From contig OZ220687.1 of NCBI GenBank assembly GCA_965116465.1, forward strand, positions 1,922,001-1,986,000: a stretch of DNA of 64,000 nucleotides, in the 5' to 3' direction. The notes beneath the pieces are model-generated. The model was not told where the DNA came from, ran no database searches, and saw nothing but the letters and a program-made list of their open reading frames with translations. Positions 52,938 through 62,900 of this stretch are shown in pieces (within the stretch, counting starts at the first letter, position 1; each line of letters starts with the position of its first letter). The position numbers were made by a program, and so were the translations under genes. Source of the DNA: VXNF01 sp965116465 (GTDB taxonomy: Bacteria; Actinomycetota; Acidimicrobiia; Acidimicrobiales; CATQHL01).

Positions 52938-54490
52938 CCTCTCTGCCGGCGACCGCCGGCGACCGCATCATCCTCACCGTCGACGGCCATCCCGTCAGCG
53001 CGCCCACCGGGGACTACTCGCTGCTGACGCTGCTGCGTGAGCACCTCGGTCTGCGCGCCGTGAAGGACGGCTGCAGCCCGCAGGGGCAGTGCGGCGCCTG
53101 CACGGTGCTGGTGGACGGTGCCGCCAGGGTGGCCTGTGTCACGCCCGCGCGGCGCGTGGCGGGCCGCGAGATCACCACGTCGGCGGGGCTGGACCCTGCA
53201 CGCCGGGCAAGGTGGGCGGAGGCCTTCTGCGCCACCGGCGCCAGCCAGTGCGGGTTCTGCACGCCGGGCATCATCCTGCGCCTCGAGAGCCTGGCCCGCC
53301 GCTCGCCGGATGCCGATCCCGGCGGCGCACTGGCCGCCCACCTCTGCCGCTGCACGGGCTGGCAGACCATCCTGGAGGCCGCCCGGCGTGTGAGGGAGGG
53401 AGTCGTGGAGGGCGGCGGATCTCGCGACTATGCGGCCGCCGGGCGCCGTGCGGCCATCGAGGGAGGCGGGGCGCAGGAGGCCGGTCCGCACGTGGCGTGC
53501 GGCGAGGGTGGGTTCGCCGACGATTCGGCCCCGGCGGACGCGCTCGTGGCCGTGCCGGTCGCCGGCGGCACCTGGGCGCTGGGGGAGACGTTGGCGGAGG
53601 CGCGCCGGGCAGCGGGCGCCACCGAGGGCCGGCGCAGCACGTTACGCGCCGAGCCGCCGCTGGAGGTGCCGCCGGGGGACTGGGACTGCACGCTGCGCAC
53701 CTGCTGGAGCGAGCCGGGCTACCTGGAGCTCGACGCCTCGTGGTGCGTCCCCGGGGGCGAGCCGGCCGACCCGCTGGCCAACGGCGGAGCCTTCGGCGGC
53801 AAGGCCCGATCGGAGGCCCCGGCGGCGGCGCGCCGGCTGGCGAACGCCACCGGGCGGCCGGTGCGGGTGCTGTACTCCCGGCCCGACGCCACCCGCCTGG
53901 GGCCCAAGCGCCCCCCGGTGGCGGGGGGCGCCAACGCGGACGGCAGCGGGCGACTGGCCGTGGCGCGCACGCCGGGAATCGCCGAGGCCGTCGCCGCGGT
54001 CGCGCCCGGGCTGGAGATCGGCGAGGTGGATGTCGCCGGACCCCCCACCTCGGCGGACCTGCGGGCCGCGGGGGTGCTGGAGGCGCTCGCCCTGCTGGCC
54101 GGTGCACGGGGTGCGGTGGGCCCGATCCGCCTGCCGGGCGGCGGCATGGCCACGGCGCACGTCGGCGACGTCATTTCGGTGGAGGTGGACTGCGGGCGCC
54201 CCCTCGACGAGGTGGTGCTGCGCTCCTACTGCATCGGGGCGGCGCACATGGCTTACAGCCTGGTGACCTCCGAGGCTGTCGCCACCGACGCCTCCGGGTC
54301 GGTCGTGGACACCACGGTGCGGTCCTTCGGCGTGGTGCCGGCGTCGCGCACACCGCCGGTGGAGGTGGCCATCCGGGACAGCGACGGCGAGCCCGTCAAC
54401 GGCTCGGACGCGGTGTTCGTGGCCACCGCCGCCGCCACCTGGCTGGCGCGGGGCTGCCCCCCCGTCTGGCCCACCGACCGCAGGTCCTAG
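52934..54490 (+). CDS. [2Fe-2S] protein fused to a reduced molybdopterin-oxidase-like domain
   Basis: The N-terminal 155 residues are a full xanthine-dehydrogenase-type small subunit, with eight cluster Cys in CSPQGQCGACTVL plus a later Cys, and CGFCTPG/CRCTGW. The remaining 360 residues contain ANGGAFGGKARSEAPAAARRLANATGRPVRVLYSRPDATRLGPKRPP, similar to the molybdopterin-binding core of xanthine dehydrogenase large subunits, but the usual large-subunit length (700-1000) is far from reached. No ATG, GTG or TTG occurs in frame before the Fe-S motifs; CTG 52934, overlapping the previous stop, is the only plausible start and is unusual. The role may be electron transfer or a degenerate hydroxylase. 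Confidence 0.7.
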   Translation: MTSLPATAGDRIILTVDGHPVSAPTGDYSLLTLLREHLGLRAVKDGCSPQGQCGACTVLVDGAARVACVTPARRVAGREITTSAGLDPARRARWAEAFCATGASQCGFCTPGIILRLESLARRSPDADPGGALAAHLCRCTGWQTILEAARRVREGVVEGGGSRDYAAAGRRAAIEGGGAQEAGPHVACGEGGFADDSAPADALVAVPVAGGTWALGETLAEARRAAGATEGRRSTLRAEPPLEVPPGDWDCTLRTCWSEPGYLELDASWCVPGGEPADPLANGGAFGGKARSEAPAAARRLANATGRPVRVLYSRPDATRLGPKRPPVAGGANADGSGRLAVARTPGIAEAVAAVAPGLEIGEVDVAGPPTSADLRAAGVLEALALLAGARGAVGPIRLPGGGMATAHVGDVISVEVDCGRPLDEVVLRSYCIGAAHMAYSLVTSEAVATDASGSVVDTTVRSFGVVPASRTPPVEVAIRDSDGEPVNGSDAVFVATAAATWLARGCPPVWPTDRRS

Positions 54491-54612
54491 CCGCCCGGGC
54501 CGGATCGCCGTTGTGGCGCAGGCCGGGGATCGGCCCACGGACCGGCGCCCGTCGCCTGCCCGTCGCCCGTCCGCCCGGCAACGCGCCTGTGCGCGTCACC
54601 CGAAGTCCCACG

Positions 54613-54618
54613 TAGACT
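54613..54618 (+). promoter_or_regulatory. Possible -10 element of glnA
   Basis: TAGACT with no good -35 box; it would give a leader of about 65 bases before the glnA ATG. Confidence 0.3.
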
Positions 54619-54688
54619 CGCAGCCGTCTCCAGTCAACGGCGCCGGGGGACAGCGCACAGCGACACCGGACCGACTGGAGGGATGACG

Positions 54689-56116
54689 ATGGCAACTCCC
54701 GCTGAAGTTGTTTCGCGCCTGGCCGACGAGGACATTCAGTTCGTGGACATGCGATTCACGGACGTTCCCGGCACGCAGCACCACTACACGCTGCCGGCGC
54801 ACGAGTTGACCGAGGACACCTTCGCCGAGGGGCTGGGCTTCGACGGCTCCTCGATCACCGGTTTCCAGACCATCGACCGGTCGGACATGCTCCTGTTGCC
54901 CGATCCTGAGACCGGTTTCATCGACCCGTTCTACAAGCACAAGACCCTCGCCCTGCTGTGCACCGTCTACGACCCGGTGACCGGCTTCGAGTACTTCAAG
55001 GACCCCCGGGTCGTGGCCAAGCGGGCGGTGCGCTACCTGCATGGCACCGGCATCGCCGACACCTGCTACGTGGGGCCCGAGGCCGAGTTCTTCATCTTCG
55101 ACGGGGTGAACTACCACAACGAGCCCTACGGATCGGCCTACGAGGTGCGTTCGGTGGAGGGCATCTGGACCAGCGGCGACACCCTCGACGCCCGCGACGA
55201 CCCGAACCTCGGCCACAGGATCCGCTACAAGTCGGGCTACTTCCCCCTGCCGCCCCTGGACCGCCACCAGGATCTCCGGGCCGAGATGGTCTCCACGCTC
55301 GAACAGTGCGGGGTGGAGGTGGAGTTGCACCACCACGAGGTCGGCACGGCCGGCCAGGCCGAGATCGACATGCGCTTCGACCACCTGCTGGCGATGGCCG
55401 ACAAGGTGCAGCTCTACAAGTACATCTGCAAGAACGTGGCGGCGCGGGCCCACAAGACCGTCACGTTCATGCCGAAGCCGATCTACGGCGACAACGGATC
55501 GGGCATGCACGTGCACATGTCGCTGTGGAAGGACGGCGAGACGCTCTTCTACGACCGCGACAACTACGCCGGCCTCTCGGAGTTGGCGCGCCACTTCACC
55601 GGGGGAGTGCTGGCCCACGCCCCGGCGATCCTGGTGTTCGCGGCCCCGACCGTGAACTCCTACAAGCGACTCGTTCCGGGATACGAGGCGCCGGTGAACC
55701 TGGTGTACTCCGAGCGGAACCGCTCGGCGGCGATCCGGGTGCCGCTGGTCTCGGAGAGCCCCGCCGCCAAGCGCATCGAGTTCCGGTGCCCCGACCCGTC
55801 GGCCAACCCCTACCTGGCCTTCGCCGCCATCCTGCTCGCCGGACTCGACGGCGTGCTCAACGGCATCGAACCACCGGAGCCGCTCGACAAGGACATCTAC
55901 TCGCTGTCGCCGGAGGAGTTGGCGGGCGTGGCGACGGTTCCCGCCTCGCTCGGCCGGGCGCTCGACGCTCTCGAGGAGGATCACGACTTCCTGCGAGTGG
56001 GCGGTGTCTTCGGTGAGTCGCTCCTGGAGTCGTACATCGAGGCCAAGCGGGAGGAGATCGACACGGTCGCCCTGCGCCCGCACCCCATGGAGTTCGAGCT
56101 GTATTACTCCATCTGA
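54689..56116 (+). CDS. glnA: Glutamine synthetase, type I
   Basis: A 475-residue GSI. It has FDGSSITGF in the N-terminal part, EAEFFIFD and HHHEVGTAGQAEI for metal and glutamate binding, MHVHMSLW for ATP, and NRSAAIRVP. Tyr in KDIYSLSPEE is at the adenylylation site, so covalent control is possible. ATG 54689 is used because the CTGGAGG site sits seven bases before it; ATG 54683 would be too close. It makes glutamine from glutamate and ammonia, which suits an organism with many amide-releasing hydrolases. Confidence 0.97.
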   Translation: MATPAEVVSRLADEDIQFVDMRFTDVPGTQHHYTLPAHELTEDTFAEGLGFDGSSITGFQTIDRSDMLLLPDPETGFIDPFYKHKTLALLCTVYDPVTGFEYFKDPRVVAKRAVRYLHGTGIADTCYVGPEAEFFIFDGVNYHNEPYGSAYEVRSVEGIWTSGDTLDARDDPNLGHRIRYKSGYFPLPPLDRHQDLRAEMVSTLEQCGVEVELHHHEVGTAGQAEIDMRFDHLLAMADKVQLYKYICKNVAARAHKTVTFMPKPIYGDNGSGMHVHMSLWKDGETLFYDRDNYAGLSELARHFTGGVLAHAPAILVFAAPTVNSYKRLVPGYEAPVNLVYSERNRSAAIRVPLVSESPAAKRIEFRCPDPSANPYLAFAAILLAGLDGVLNGIEPPEPLDKDIYSLSPEELAGVATVPASLGRALDALEEDHDFLRVGGVFGESLLESYIEAKREEIDTVALRPHPMEFELYYSI

Positions 56117-56150
56117 GCGGCACCCCGGGGTCGGCCGGGAGCCCCGTCGC

Positions 56151-56156
56151 TAGCCT
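56151..56156 (+). promoter_or_regulatory. Likely -10 element (TAGCCT) for leaderless nadE
   Basis: TAGCCT lies six bases before ATG 56163 with no ribosome site between, as expected for transcription starting at the start codon. Confidence 0.5.
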
Positions 56157-56162
56157 GAAGTG

Positions 56163-57869
56163 ATGCTGCGGGTTGGCATCTGCCAGCTGAACCTCACCGT
56201 CGGCGATCTCGACGGCAACGTCGAGCGGATGCTCGCGGCGCTGGCGGAGGTGACCGAGCGCGGCGGCGACGTCGCCGTGTTCCCGGAGTTGGCCGTCAGC
56301 GGCTACCCGCCGGAGGATCTGCTGGCCAAGCCGCGCTTCGCCCTGGACTGCCAGGCGGCGCTGGAGAAGATCGCCGCGGCCACCGGGCGTTGCGCGGCGG
56401 TTGTGGGATTGCCCAGCGCCGGCGAGGGGGGACAGCTGTTCAACGCCGCCGCGGTGTGTGCCAACGGCGCCATCGTCGGCGTGGCACAAAAGGCCCACCT
56501 GCCCGACTACGGCGTCTTCGACGAGCAGCGCCACTTCAGCGCGGGCGCACCGGAGGCATTGTTCGATATCGCCGGCGTGGCGGTGGGGATCTCCATCTGC
56601 GAGGACATCTGGATCGACGGCGGTGCGGTCGAGCAGCTGGTCGCCGGCGGGGCGGAGCTGATCATCAACGTGAACGCCTCCCCGTACAACGTCGGCAAGC
56701 TCGACGAGAGGCTCGGCGTGCTGCGCCGCCGCATCGAGCGGACCGGCTGCCCGGTGGTGTACGTGAACCTGGTCGGCGGCCAGGACGAGCTGGTCTTCGA
56801 CGGCCGGTCGATGGTGCTGGACGCCGGCGGCTCTATCACCGCCCAGGCGCAGGCGTTCACCGAGGAGGTCCTCCTGGTCGACGTCGAGGTTGGCTGCGCC
56901 GGTGGCTCGGCAGATCTGGGAGGGCCCGGGTTGCGGCGGATCCCCGTCAACGCGGCGCCGGCCGTGGCGCCCGCGCCGCTGGCGGCGGCGCCGCAGGCGG
57001 TCCGGCCCGACCCCCTCGACGAGGTCTACGCGGCCCTCGTCCTGGCGACGCGGGACTACGTGGGGAAGAACGGCTTCGACGACGTCTGCGTGGGGCTGTC
57101 CGGCGGTGTGGACTCCTCGCTCGTCGCCACGATCGCCGCCGACGCCCTCGGCCCCGAGCGGGTGCACGGGGTGCTCATGCCGTCGCGCTATTCCTCGGAC
57201 CATTCGGTGACCGACGCCGAGTCGCTCTGCGACAACCTGGGGATCGAGGGGCGCCTCGTCGGCATCGAGCCGGCGCATAGCGCCTTCGAGGAGATGCTGG
57301 CGCCGGCGTTCGCGGGGCTCGCCCCGGGGCTCGCCGAGGAGAACGTGCAGTCGCGCATCCGGGCCGTGGTGCTGATGGCCCTGGCCAACAAGTTCGGGTG
57401 GCTGGTGCTCACGACCGGCAACAAGTCCGAGGCCGCGGTCGGCTACTCCACGCTCTACGGCGACTCGGCGGGCGCCTTCGCACCGATCTGCGACATCTGG
57501 AAGATGCAGGTCTACGAACTGGCGCGGCGGCGCAACCGGATCGCCGGCCGGCCGCTCATCCCCGAGCGCGTGCTCGCCAAGGCGCCGTCGGCGGAGCTGC
57601 GGCCCGACCAGCGCGACTCGGACAGCCTGCCGCCCTACGAGTCGCTGGATCCCGTGGCCCGTGCCCTCGTGGAGGGCGACAAGACCGTCGCCGAACTCAT
57701 CGCGGCCGGAGCCGACCCCGAACTGGTGCGCAGGGTCGGCAGGCTGGTCGACGTGGCGGAGTACAAGCGCCGCCAGGGGCCGCCCGGCGTGCGGGTGACG
57801 CCCAAGGCCTTCGGCAGGGATCGCCGGATGCCCATCACGAACCGGTACCGGGGCGAGGCCCGGGACTGA
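56163..57869 (+). CDS. nadE: Glutamine-dependent NAD+ synthetase
   Basis: A 568-residue two-domain NadE. The N-terminal glutaminase (CN-hydrolase) domain has Glu in FPELAVSGYPPEDLL, Lys in QKAHLPDYGVFDE and Cys in SICEDIWID. The C-terminal synthetase has the PP-loop GLSGGVDSSLVATIA and GNKSEAAVGYSTLYGD. It makes NAD+ from deamido-NAD+, ATP and glutamine; glnA just upstream supplies the glutamine. A GTG at 56160 is also possible but ATG fits the leaderless -10 spacing. Confidence 0.96.
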   Translation: MLRVGICQLNLTVGDLDGNVERMLAALAEVTERGGDVAVFPELAVSGYPPEDLLAKPRFALDCQAALEKIAAATGRCAAVVGLPSAGEGGQLFNAAAVCANGAIVGVAQKAHLPDYGVFDEQRHFSAGAPEALFDIAGVAVGISICEDIWIDGGAVEQLVAGGAELIINVNASPYNVGKLDERLGVLRRRIERTGCPVVYVNLVGGQDELVFDGRSMVLDAGGSITAQAQAFTEEVLLVDVEVGCAGGSADLGGPGLRRIPVNAAPAVAPAPLAAAPQAVRPDPLDEVYAALVLATRDYVGKNGFDDVCVGLSGGVDSSLVATIAADALGPERVHGVLMPSRYSSDHSVTDAESLCDNLGIEGRLVGIEPAHSAFEEMLAPAFAGLAPGLAEENVQSRIRAVVLMALANKFGWLVLTTGNKSEAAVGYSTLYGDSAGAFAPICDIWKMQVYELARRRNRIAGRPLIPERVLAKAPSAELRPDQRDSDSLPPYESLDPVARALVEGDKTVAELIAAGADPELVRRVGRLVDVAEYKRRQGPPGVRVTPKAFGRDRRMPITNRYRGEARD

Positions 57870-57942
57870 GCGCAATGGTGACGAGCCGAAGGATTGCCCG
57901 GAGGCGCCTGCCCGCCCGGCCGGGCACCTCGGAGCCACTTCC

Positions 57943-58452
57943 ATGATGATCGAGGATCTCAGCGACGCTGTGGGGCGCTACGTCTGGCTGCAGCGTCACC
58001 TGGCGCAATCCCTGCGATCCTGGGGTGACGGCGAGGACGATGGCGCGGTGGCCGTGTACCTGCACGGGGTGGCGCGCCGCTTCGGCGATCACAGTGCCGG
58101 CTGGGAGGCGCTGCTCGCCGACTCCCCGGCTCTGGCTGCCGCCGAGCGGGTGCGCGCACCGTCGCCGGGCTGGGACGACCTGTTCCGGGGGGCCTCCACG
58201 GGCACGTCGGATCGCCTCGTCATCCTCCTCCACGTGGTGCTGCCTCGGCTGCGCGCCTCGCTGGAGCGCTTCGCCGGGCAACTCGGGGAGGTGGCCGAGG
58301 CCGCCGAGGAGCGCTTCTGCACCATCGTGGCGGAGGATCTCCGGACGATCGAGGAGCGGGGGCGGCTGCTGCTCGACGAGCGGGCGACGGCGCCGAGCCA
58401 GCGCCGGATGTCGGCGAGGCTCGGCAGGCGCCTCGCCGAGCTGTCGTGCTGA
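57943..58452 (+). CDS. Hypothetical all-helical protein
   Basis: I do not recognise this 169-residue protein. It is predicted helical throughout with no signal or membrane segment. The pattern is that of a four-helix bundle (DLSDAVGRYVWLQRHLAQSL, then RASLERFAGQLGEVAEAAEERF), but ferritin-type metal ligands are not obvious. It lies between nadE and the sigma-factor gene on the same strand, with 73- and 117-base gaps. It could be lineage-specific. Confidence 0.7.
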   Translation: MMIEDLSDAVGRYVWLQRHLAQSLRSWGDGEDDGAVAVYLHGVARRFGDHSAGWEALLADSPALAAAERVRAPSPGWDDLFRGASTGTSDRLVILLHVVLPRLRASLERFAGQLGEVAEAAEERFCTIVAEDLRTIEERGRLLLDERATAPSQRRMSARLGRRLAELSC

Positions 58453-58464
58453 GCGGTGCCGCGG

Positions 58465-58492
58465 TTGAAGCGGCTTCCGCTCTCGGTATTGT
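58465..58492 (+). promoter_or_regulatory. Putative promoter of the sigma-factor gene
   Basis: TTGAAG at 58465-58470 and TATTGT at 58487-58492, 16 bases apart. The leader of about 70 bases contains GGGGAG before GTG 58570. Confidence 0.5.
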
Positions 58493-58569
58493 GAGCCGAC
58501 GGCACTTGGTCAGCGGCGACTGCGGCGGCCGGTACTCGTCCACCATCTGATTCTGGGGAGACTTCGTTC

Positions 58570-59505
<936 letters not shown>

Positions 59506-59570
59506 GCCAGCCGCTCTTCTGAGCCTCCCACCCTGCGGAGTGCCGGCGGCGGCCCGCTAGGGTCGCATCC

Positions 59571-59666
59571 GGAGGTGTCCGAGCGCCTGGTGGGCTCCCC
59601 CGCCTTCAAAGCGGGTGGGACGGGCGATCCCCGTCCGGCGGGTTCGATTCCCGTCCACCTCCGCCA
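59571..59666 (+). tRNA. selC: tRNA-Sec (UCA)
   Basis: A 96-base tRNA with encoded CCA. The acceptor stem pairs ggaggtg with cacctcc. The anticodon stem cccgc/gcgggt carries the loop cttcaaa with anticodon TCA. A long variable arm (gacgggcgatccccgtc) distinguishes it from ordinary tRNAs and is typical of selenocysteine tRNA. It completes the Sec pathway with selA and selB, about 9-12 kb away. Confidence 0.96.
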
Positions 59667-59778
59667 TTCCCCCATCGGGTGATCGCCGTCCGGCACCGGC
59701 CGCCGTCGTGTGGTGGCCGCGGGTGGCACGGGTTTCCCGTCCACCTCCGCTAGTCCCCCATCGGGTGATCGCCGTCCG
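59648..59778 (+). repeat. Duplicated tRNA-Sec 3' end (attachment-like direct repeat)
   Basis: Bases 59648-59692, the tRNA 3' end plus flank, recur at 59734-59778 with 42 of 45 identical. Both contain cccgtccacctccgc and catcgggtgatcgccgtccg. The copies are 86 bases apart. tRNA 3' ends are common integration targets, so this may be a scar of an excised element, or a simple tandem duplication. Confidence 0.75.
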
Positions 59779-59904
59779 CCCCGGTGCGGTGAATGAGTGT
59801 TACCACATGATTTCGCCTGATCTGTGTAGCTCCACATCCACGTCGGTGATACTGCTAGGTTTCCTCGGCGGATTGCCGGCATGGCGAGTAGGGGGGCCGG
59901 ATCC

Positions 59905-62900
59905 ATGGAATGCGGGCGTCTTCGAAGCGACGCCGCCACGCCGGAGCGGTTCCGCGGAGCAAGACGTCCCCGGTCGCGCTTCGCCGCTCCGGCGTGCCTT
60001 GCCGCCGCCTGCGCCCTGCTGTTCGGCTCCGTCGCGAATGCGCAGGTCATCGACACTCCTGGCAAGGTCGCACCGCGGATAACCGATGCCGGCGACAGTA
60101 CCGGTATCTGCGCCCGCACGTCGCAGGTCCGCGAAGCCATCCTTGCGCTGATCGACGATGACACCGACTGCGCGGACGTTACGAACACTCACCTGAGGGG
60201 GATCACGGGAACCCTCGACCTGAGCTCCGAGAACATCACCGCCCTGCACGCGGGTGATTTCGCCGGCCTGTCGTCGGTGACTCTCCTCGACCTCTACGAC
60301 AACGCCCTGACCACGCTTCCGTCCGGATTGCTCACCGGACTGTCGAGCCTCGAGATCCTGTATCTCGACGACAACGCCCTCACGGCGCTGCCGGTCGACC
60401 TCATGGACCCGGTGCCGTCGTTGACAGAACTCTGGGCCCGGAACAACGCCCTGACCGAGTTCCCGCCGGGGTTCTTCGCCGGCAAGCCGGAACTCATCGA
60501 ACTCCAGATCTACCACAATCCGGGCGATCCCGATCTCAAGGCGCTCGATCCCATCTGGTACCACCGCGGCAATCCCCTGGGTGTGTACGTCCACCTGCAG
60601 GCACTCGGGGACGGGCGGTTCAAGATCCTCGTGCCGGTCGGCACGGCGTTCGAGACGGTCGTGTCGCTCGAGGTGACCAACGGGATCCTCGCCGATGAGA
60701 CGATCACGCTGCCGGCCGGCAAGGTCGAGAGCGACGTCCTCACCGTTGCCCGCGAGAGCGGCACGAGTTCGTCCGTCACGGTCGACATCGTCGACGTGCG
60801 GGCCAGCGACCCCGACCCGAGGTATCCGGGCAAGGTCACGCCGATGTTGCACAACGGCGTCGCGATCAACGAGGCGGGCGATCTGCCCGTGACGGTCCAC
60901 CCGGCGCGCAAGTCGGAGGTGCGCATCGCGCCGCGCGGCGATGCCACCTCGGTCACGGAGGGAACCGCCGCCACCTTCACCCTCACGCGGGATCTGCCTC
61001 ATGACGGCGCGCTCACGGTGACCGTGGATGTGAGCCAGACGGGCGAGGTGATCAAGAGCGTGGGTGCGTACCGGGCGCCCGGCAGCGTCGAGTTCCCGGC
61101 CGGCGACGGAACCGCGACGCTCACGGTGGAGACGCAGGCCGACACGCTGGACGAGCCCCGCGGCACGATCACCGCGACGGTGACCGCGGCGGCGTCCGAT
61201 CCGTACACGGCCGGCGCCCCCGCGGCGGCCGACGTGGCGGTCGACGACGATGACGAGACCACCGCGACCGTCGCGGCGGTGTCACTCTCGTCCGACCCGC
61301 CGACGGCGGGCGTCTACGCCGTCGGCGACACCGTCAGGGCGACCGTGTCGTTCTCGGTCGGCCATTCGGGGCCGGTCACGGTCAGCGGCCGGCCGCAACT
61401 GGCGCTCTCGCTGGGCTCGGCGCGGCGCAGCGCCACCTACGAGAGTGGATCGGGGTCGACGACTCTGGTCTTCGCCTATACCGTCACCGAGGGCGACGCG
61501 GCGGCCGGGGGCATCGCCTTCGCCGCTGACTCGCTGAGTCTGGACGGCGGCGCGATCGGCAACGCCGGGGGCGGCGCGGACCTGGCGCATGCCGCCCTGG
61601 CTGCCGACCCGGCGCACGTCGTGGACGGCGTGCGCCCGGCGTTGACCGGGGCGGCCACCTCCGAGGACGGCACATCGGTGGTGCTGACCTACGCCGAGCC
61701 GCTGGATCCGGCGAATCCCCCGGCGAAGAGCGCCTTCGCGGTGATGATGAACGGCGCGGACGCGGCCCTGGGCGGCGCCCCGTCGGTGAGCGGAACCGAC
61801 GTGACGCTGCCGCTCACGGTCCCGCTGAGGCACGGCGCGCCGGTGACGGTCCGCTACACCGACCCCAGCACCGCGGACGACGCCGCGGCGGTCCAGGACC
61901 GCTACGGCAACGACGCCGCATCCGGAGCCGTGACCGTGACGAACAACGTGCCCGAAACGGCCGGGCCCTACGTGGATCTCGTCCTGGACCCGGCATCGGT
62001 CACCGAGGACGGCGGGGTCAGCACGGTGACGGCAACGCTGACCGGGCCGGCGCCCGCGGCTTTCACGGTGACGGTGACCGCGACCGCCGCCTCGCCCGCT
62101 CTGGCGGAGGACTTCTCGCTGAGCGAGAACGTCACGCTGAGCTTCGCGGCCGGCGGCTCGGCGAGCACCGGAACGGTGCTGATCACCGCGGTGGACAACG
62201 ACGCCAGAGCGGACGACAAGACCGTGAGGGTGTCCGGGAGGGTCGCGGACGGATCGGGCGTGGAACCGCCGCCGGACCGGACGCTCACGATTCGCGACGA
62301 CGAGCCGGCGTTCGTCGCGGTCTGCGATCGCACTGCGGGAGTGCGCGACGCCCTGGTCGAGGAGGCCGGCGCGGGCACGTGCGATCAAGTGACCGGGGCC
62401 GACTTGGACGGGATCGAGTCTTTCGACCTGGGCGGTGCGGGCATCACGTCGCTCAGGGAGGGCGACTTCTCGGGGCTGACGCAAGTGGAGACGATCACAC
62501 TGGTCAGCAATCAACTAGGGACATTGCCTGCGGGCATCTTCCACGGGTTGTCCCGCCTGGACACGATCTTCCTGCAACGCAATCCATCACTCTCGCTCCC
62601 ACCGGGGATCTTCGCCGGGCTGACGGGGCTCGACGAGCTGCGTTTGCATTGGCACCAACTCCCCGTCGGCTTGAAACGGGTCGCGCCGGGCCGGTTCGCC
62701 GCCACCATCGCCACCGGCGCGCCATTCGACCTGGTTGTGCGGGTCTCGGTGACCAACGGCGCGTTGTCCGGGGGCGCGAGCAGCCTGACGATCCCTGCGG
62801 GCAGCATCGAGAGCGGCGCCGTGGCCGTTGCCCGCACCGCCCCGGGCGCGGTCGAGGTGGACATCGCCGGCTTCCCGGTGCTGCCCATCGGACACTTCTG

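Noticed and set aside
59734..59778. Possible second selenocysteine tRNA
   Set aside because: Only the T-arm and acceptor 3' part are duplicated; there is no anticodon arm or 5' half, so it is a partial repeat and not a tRNA gene.
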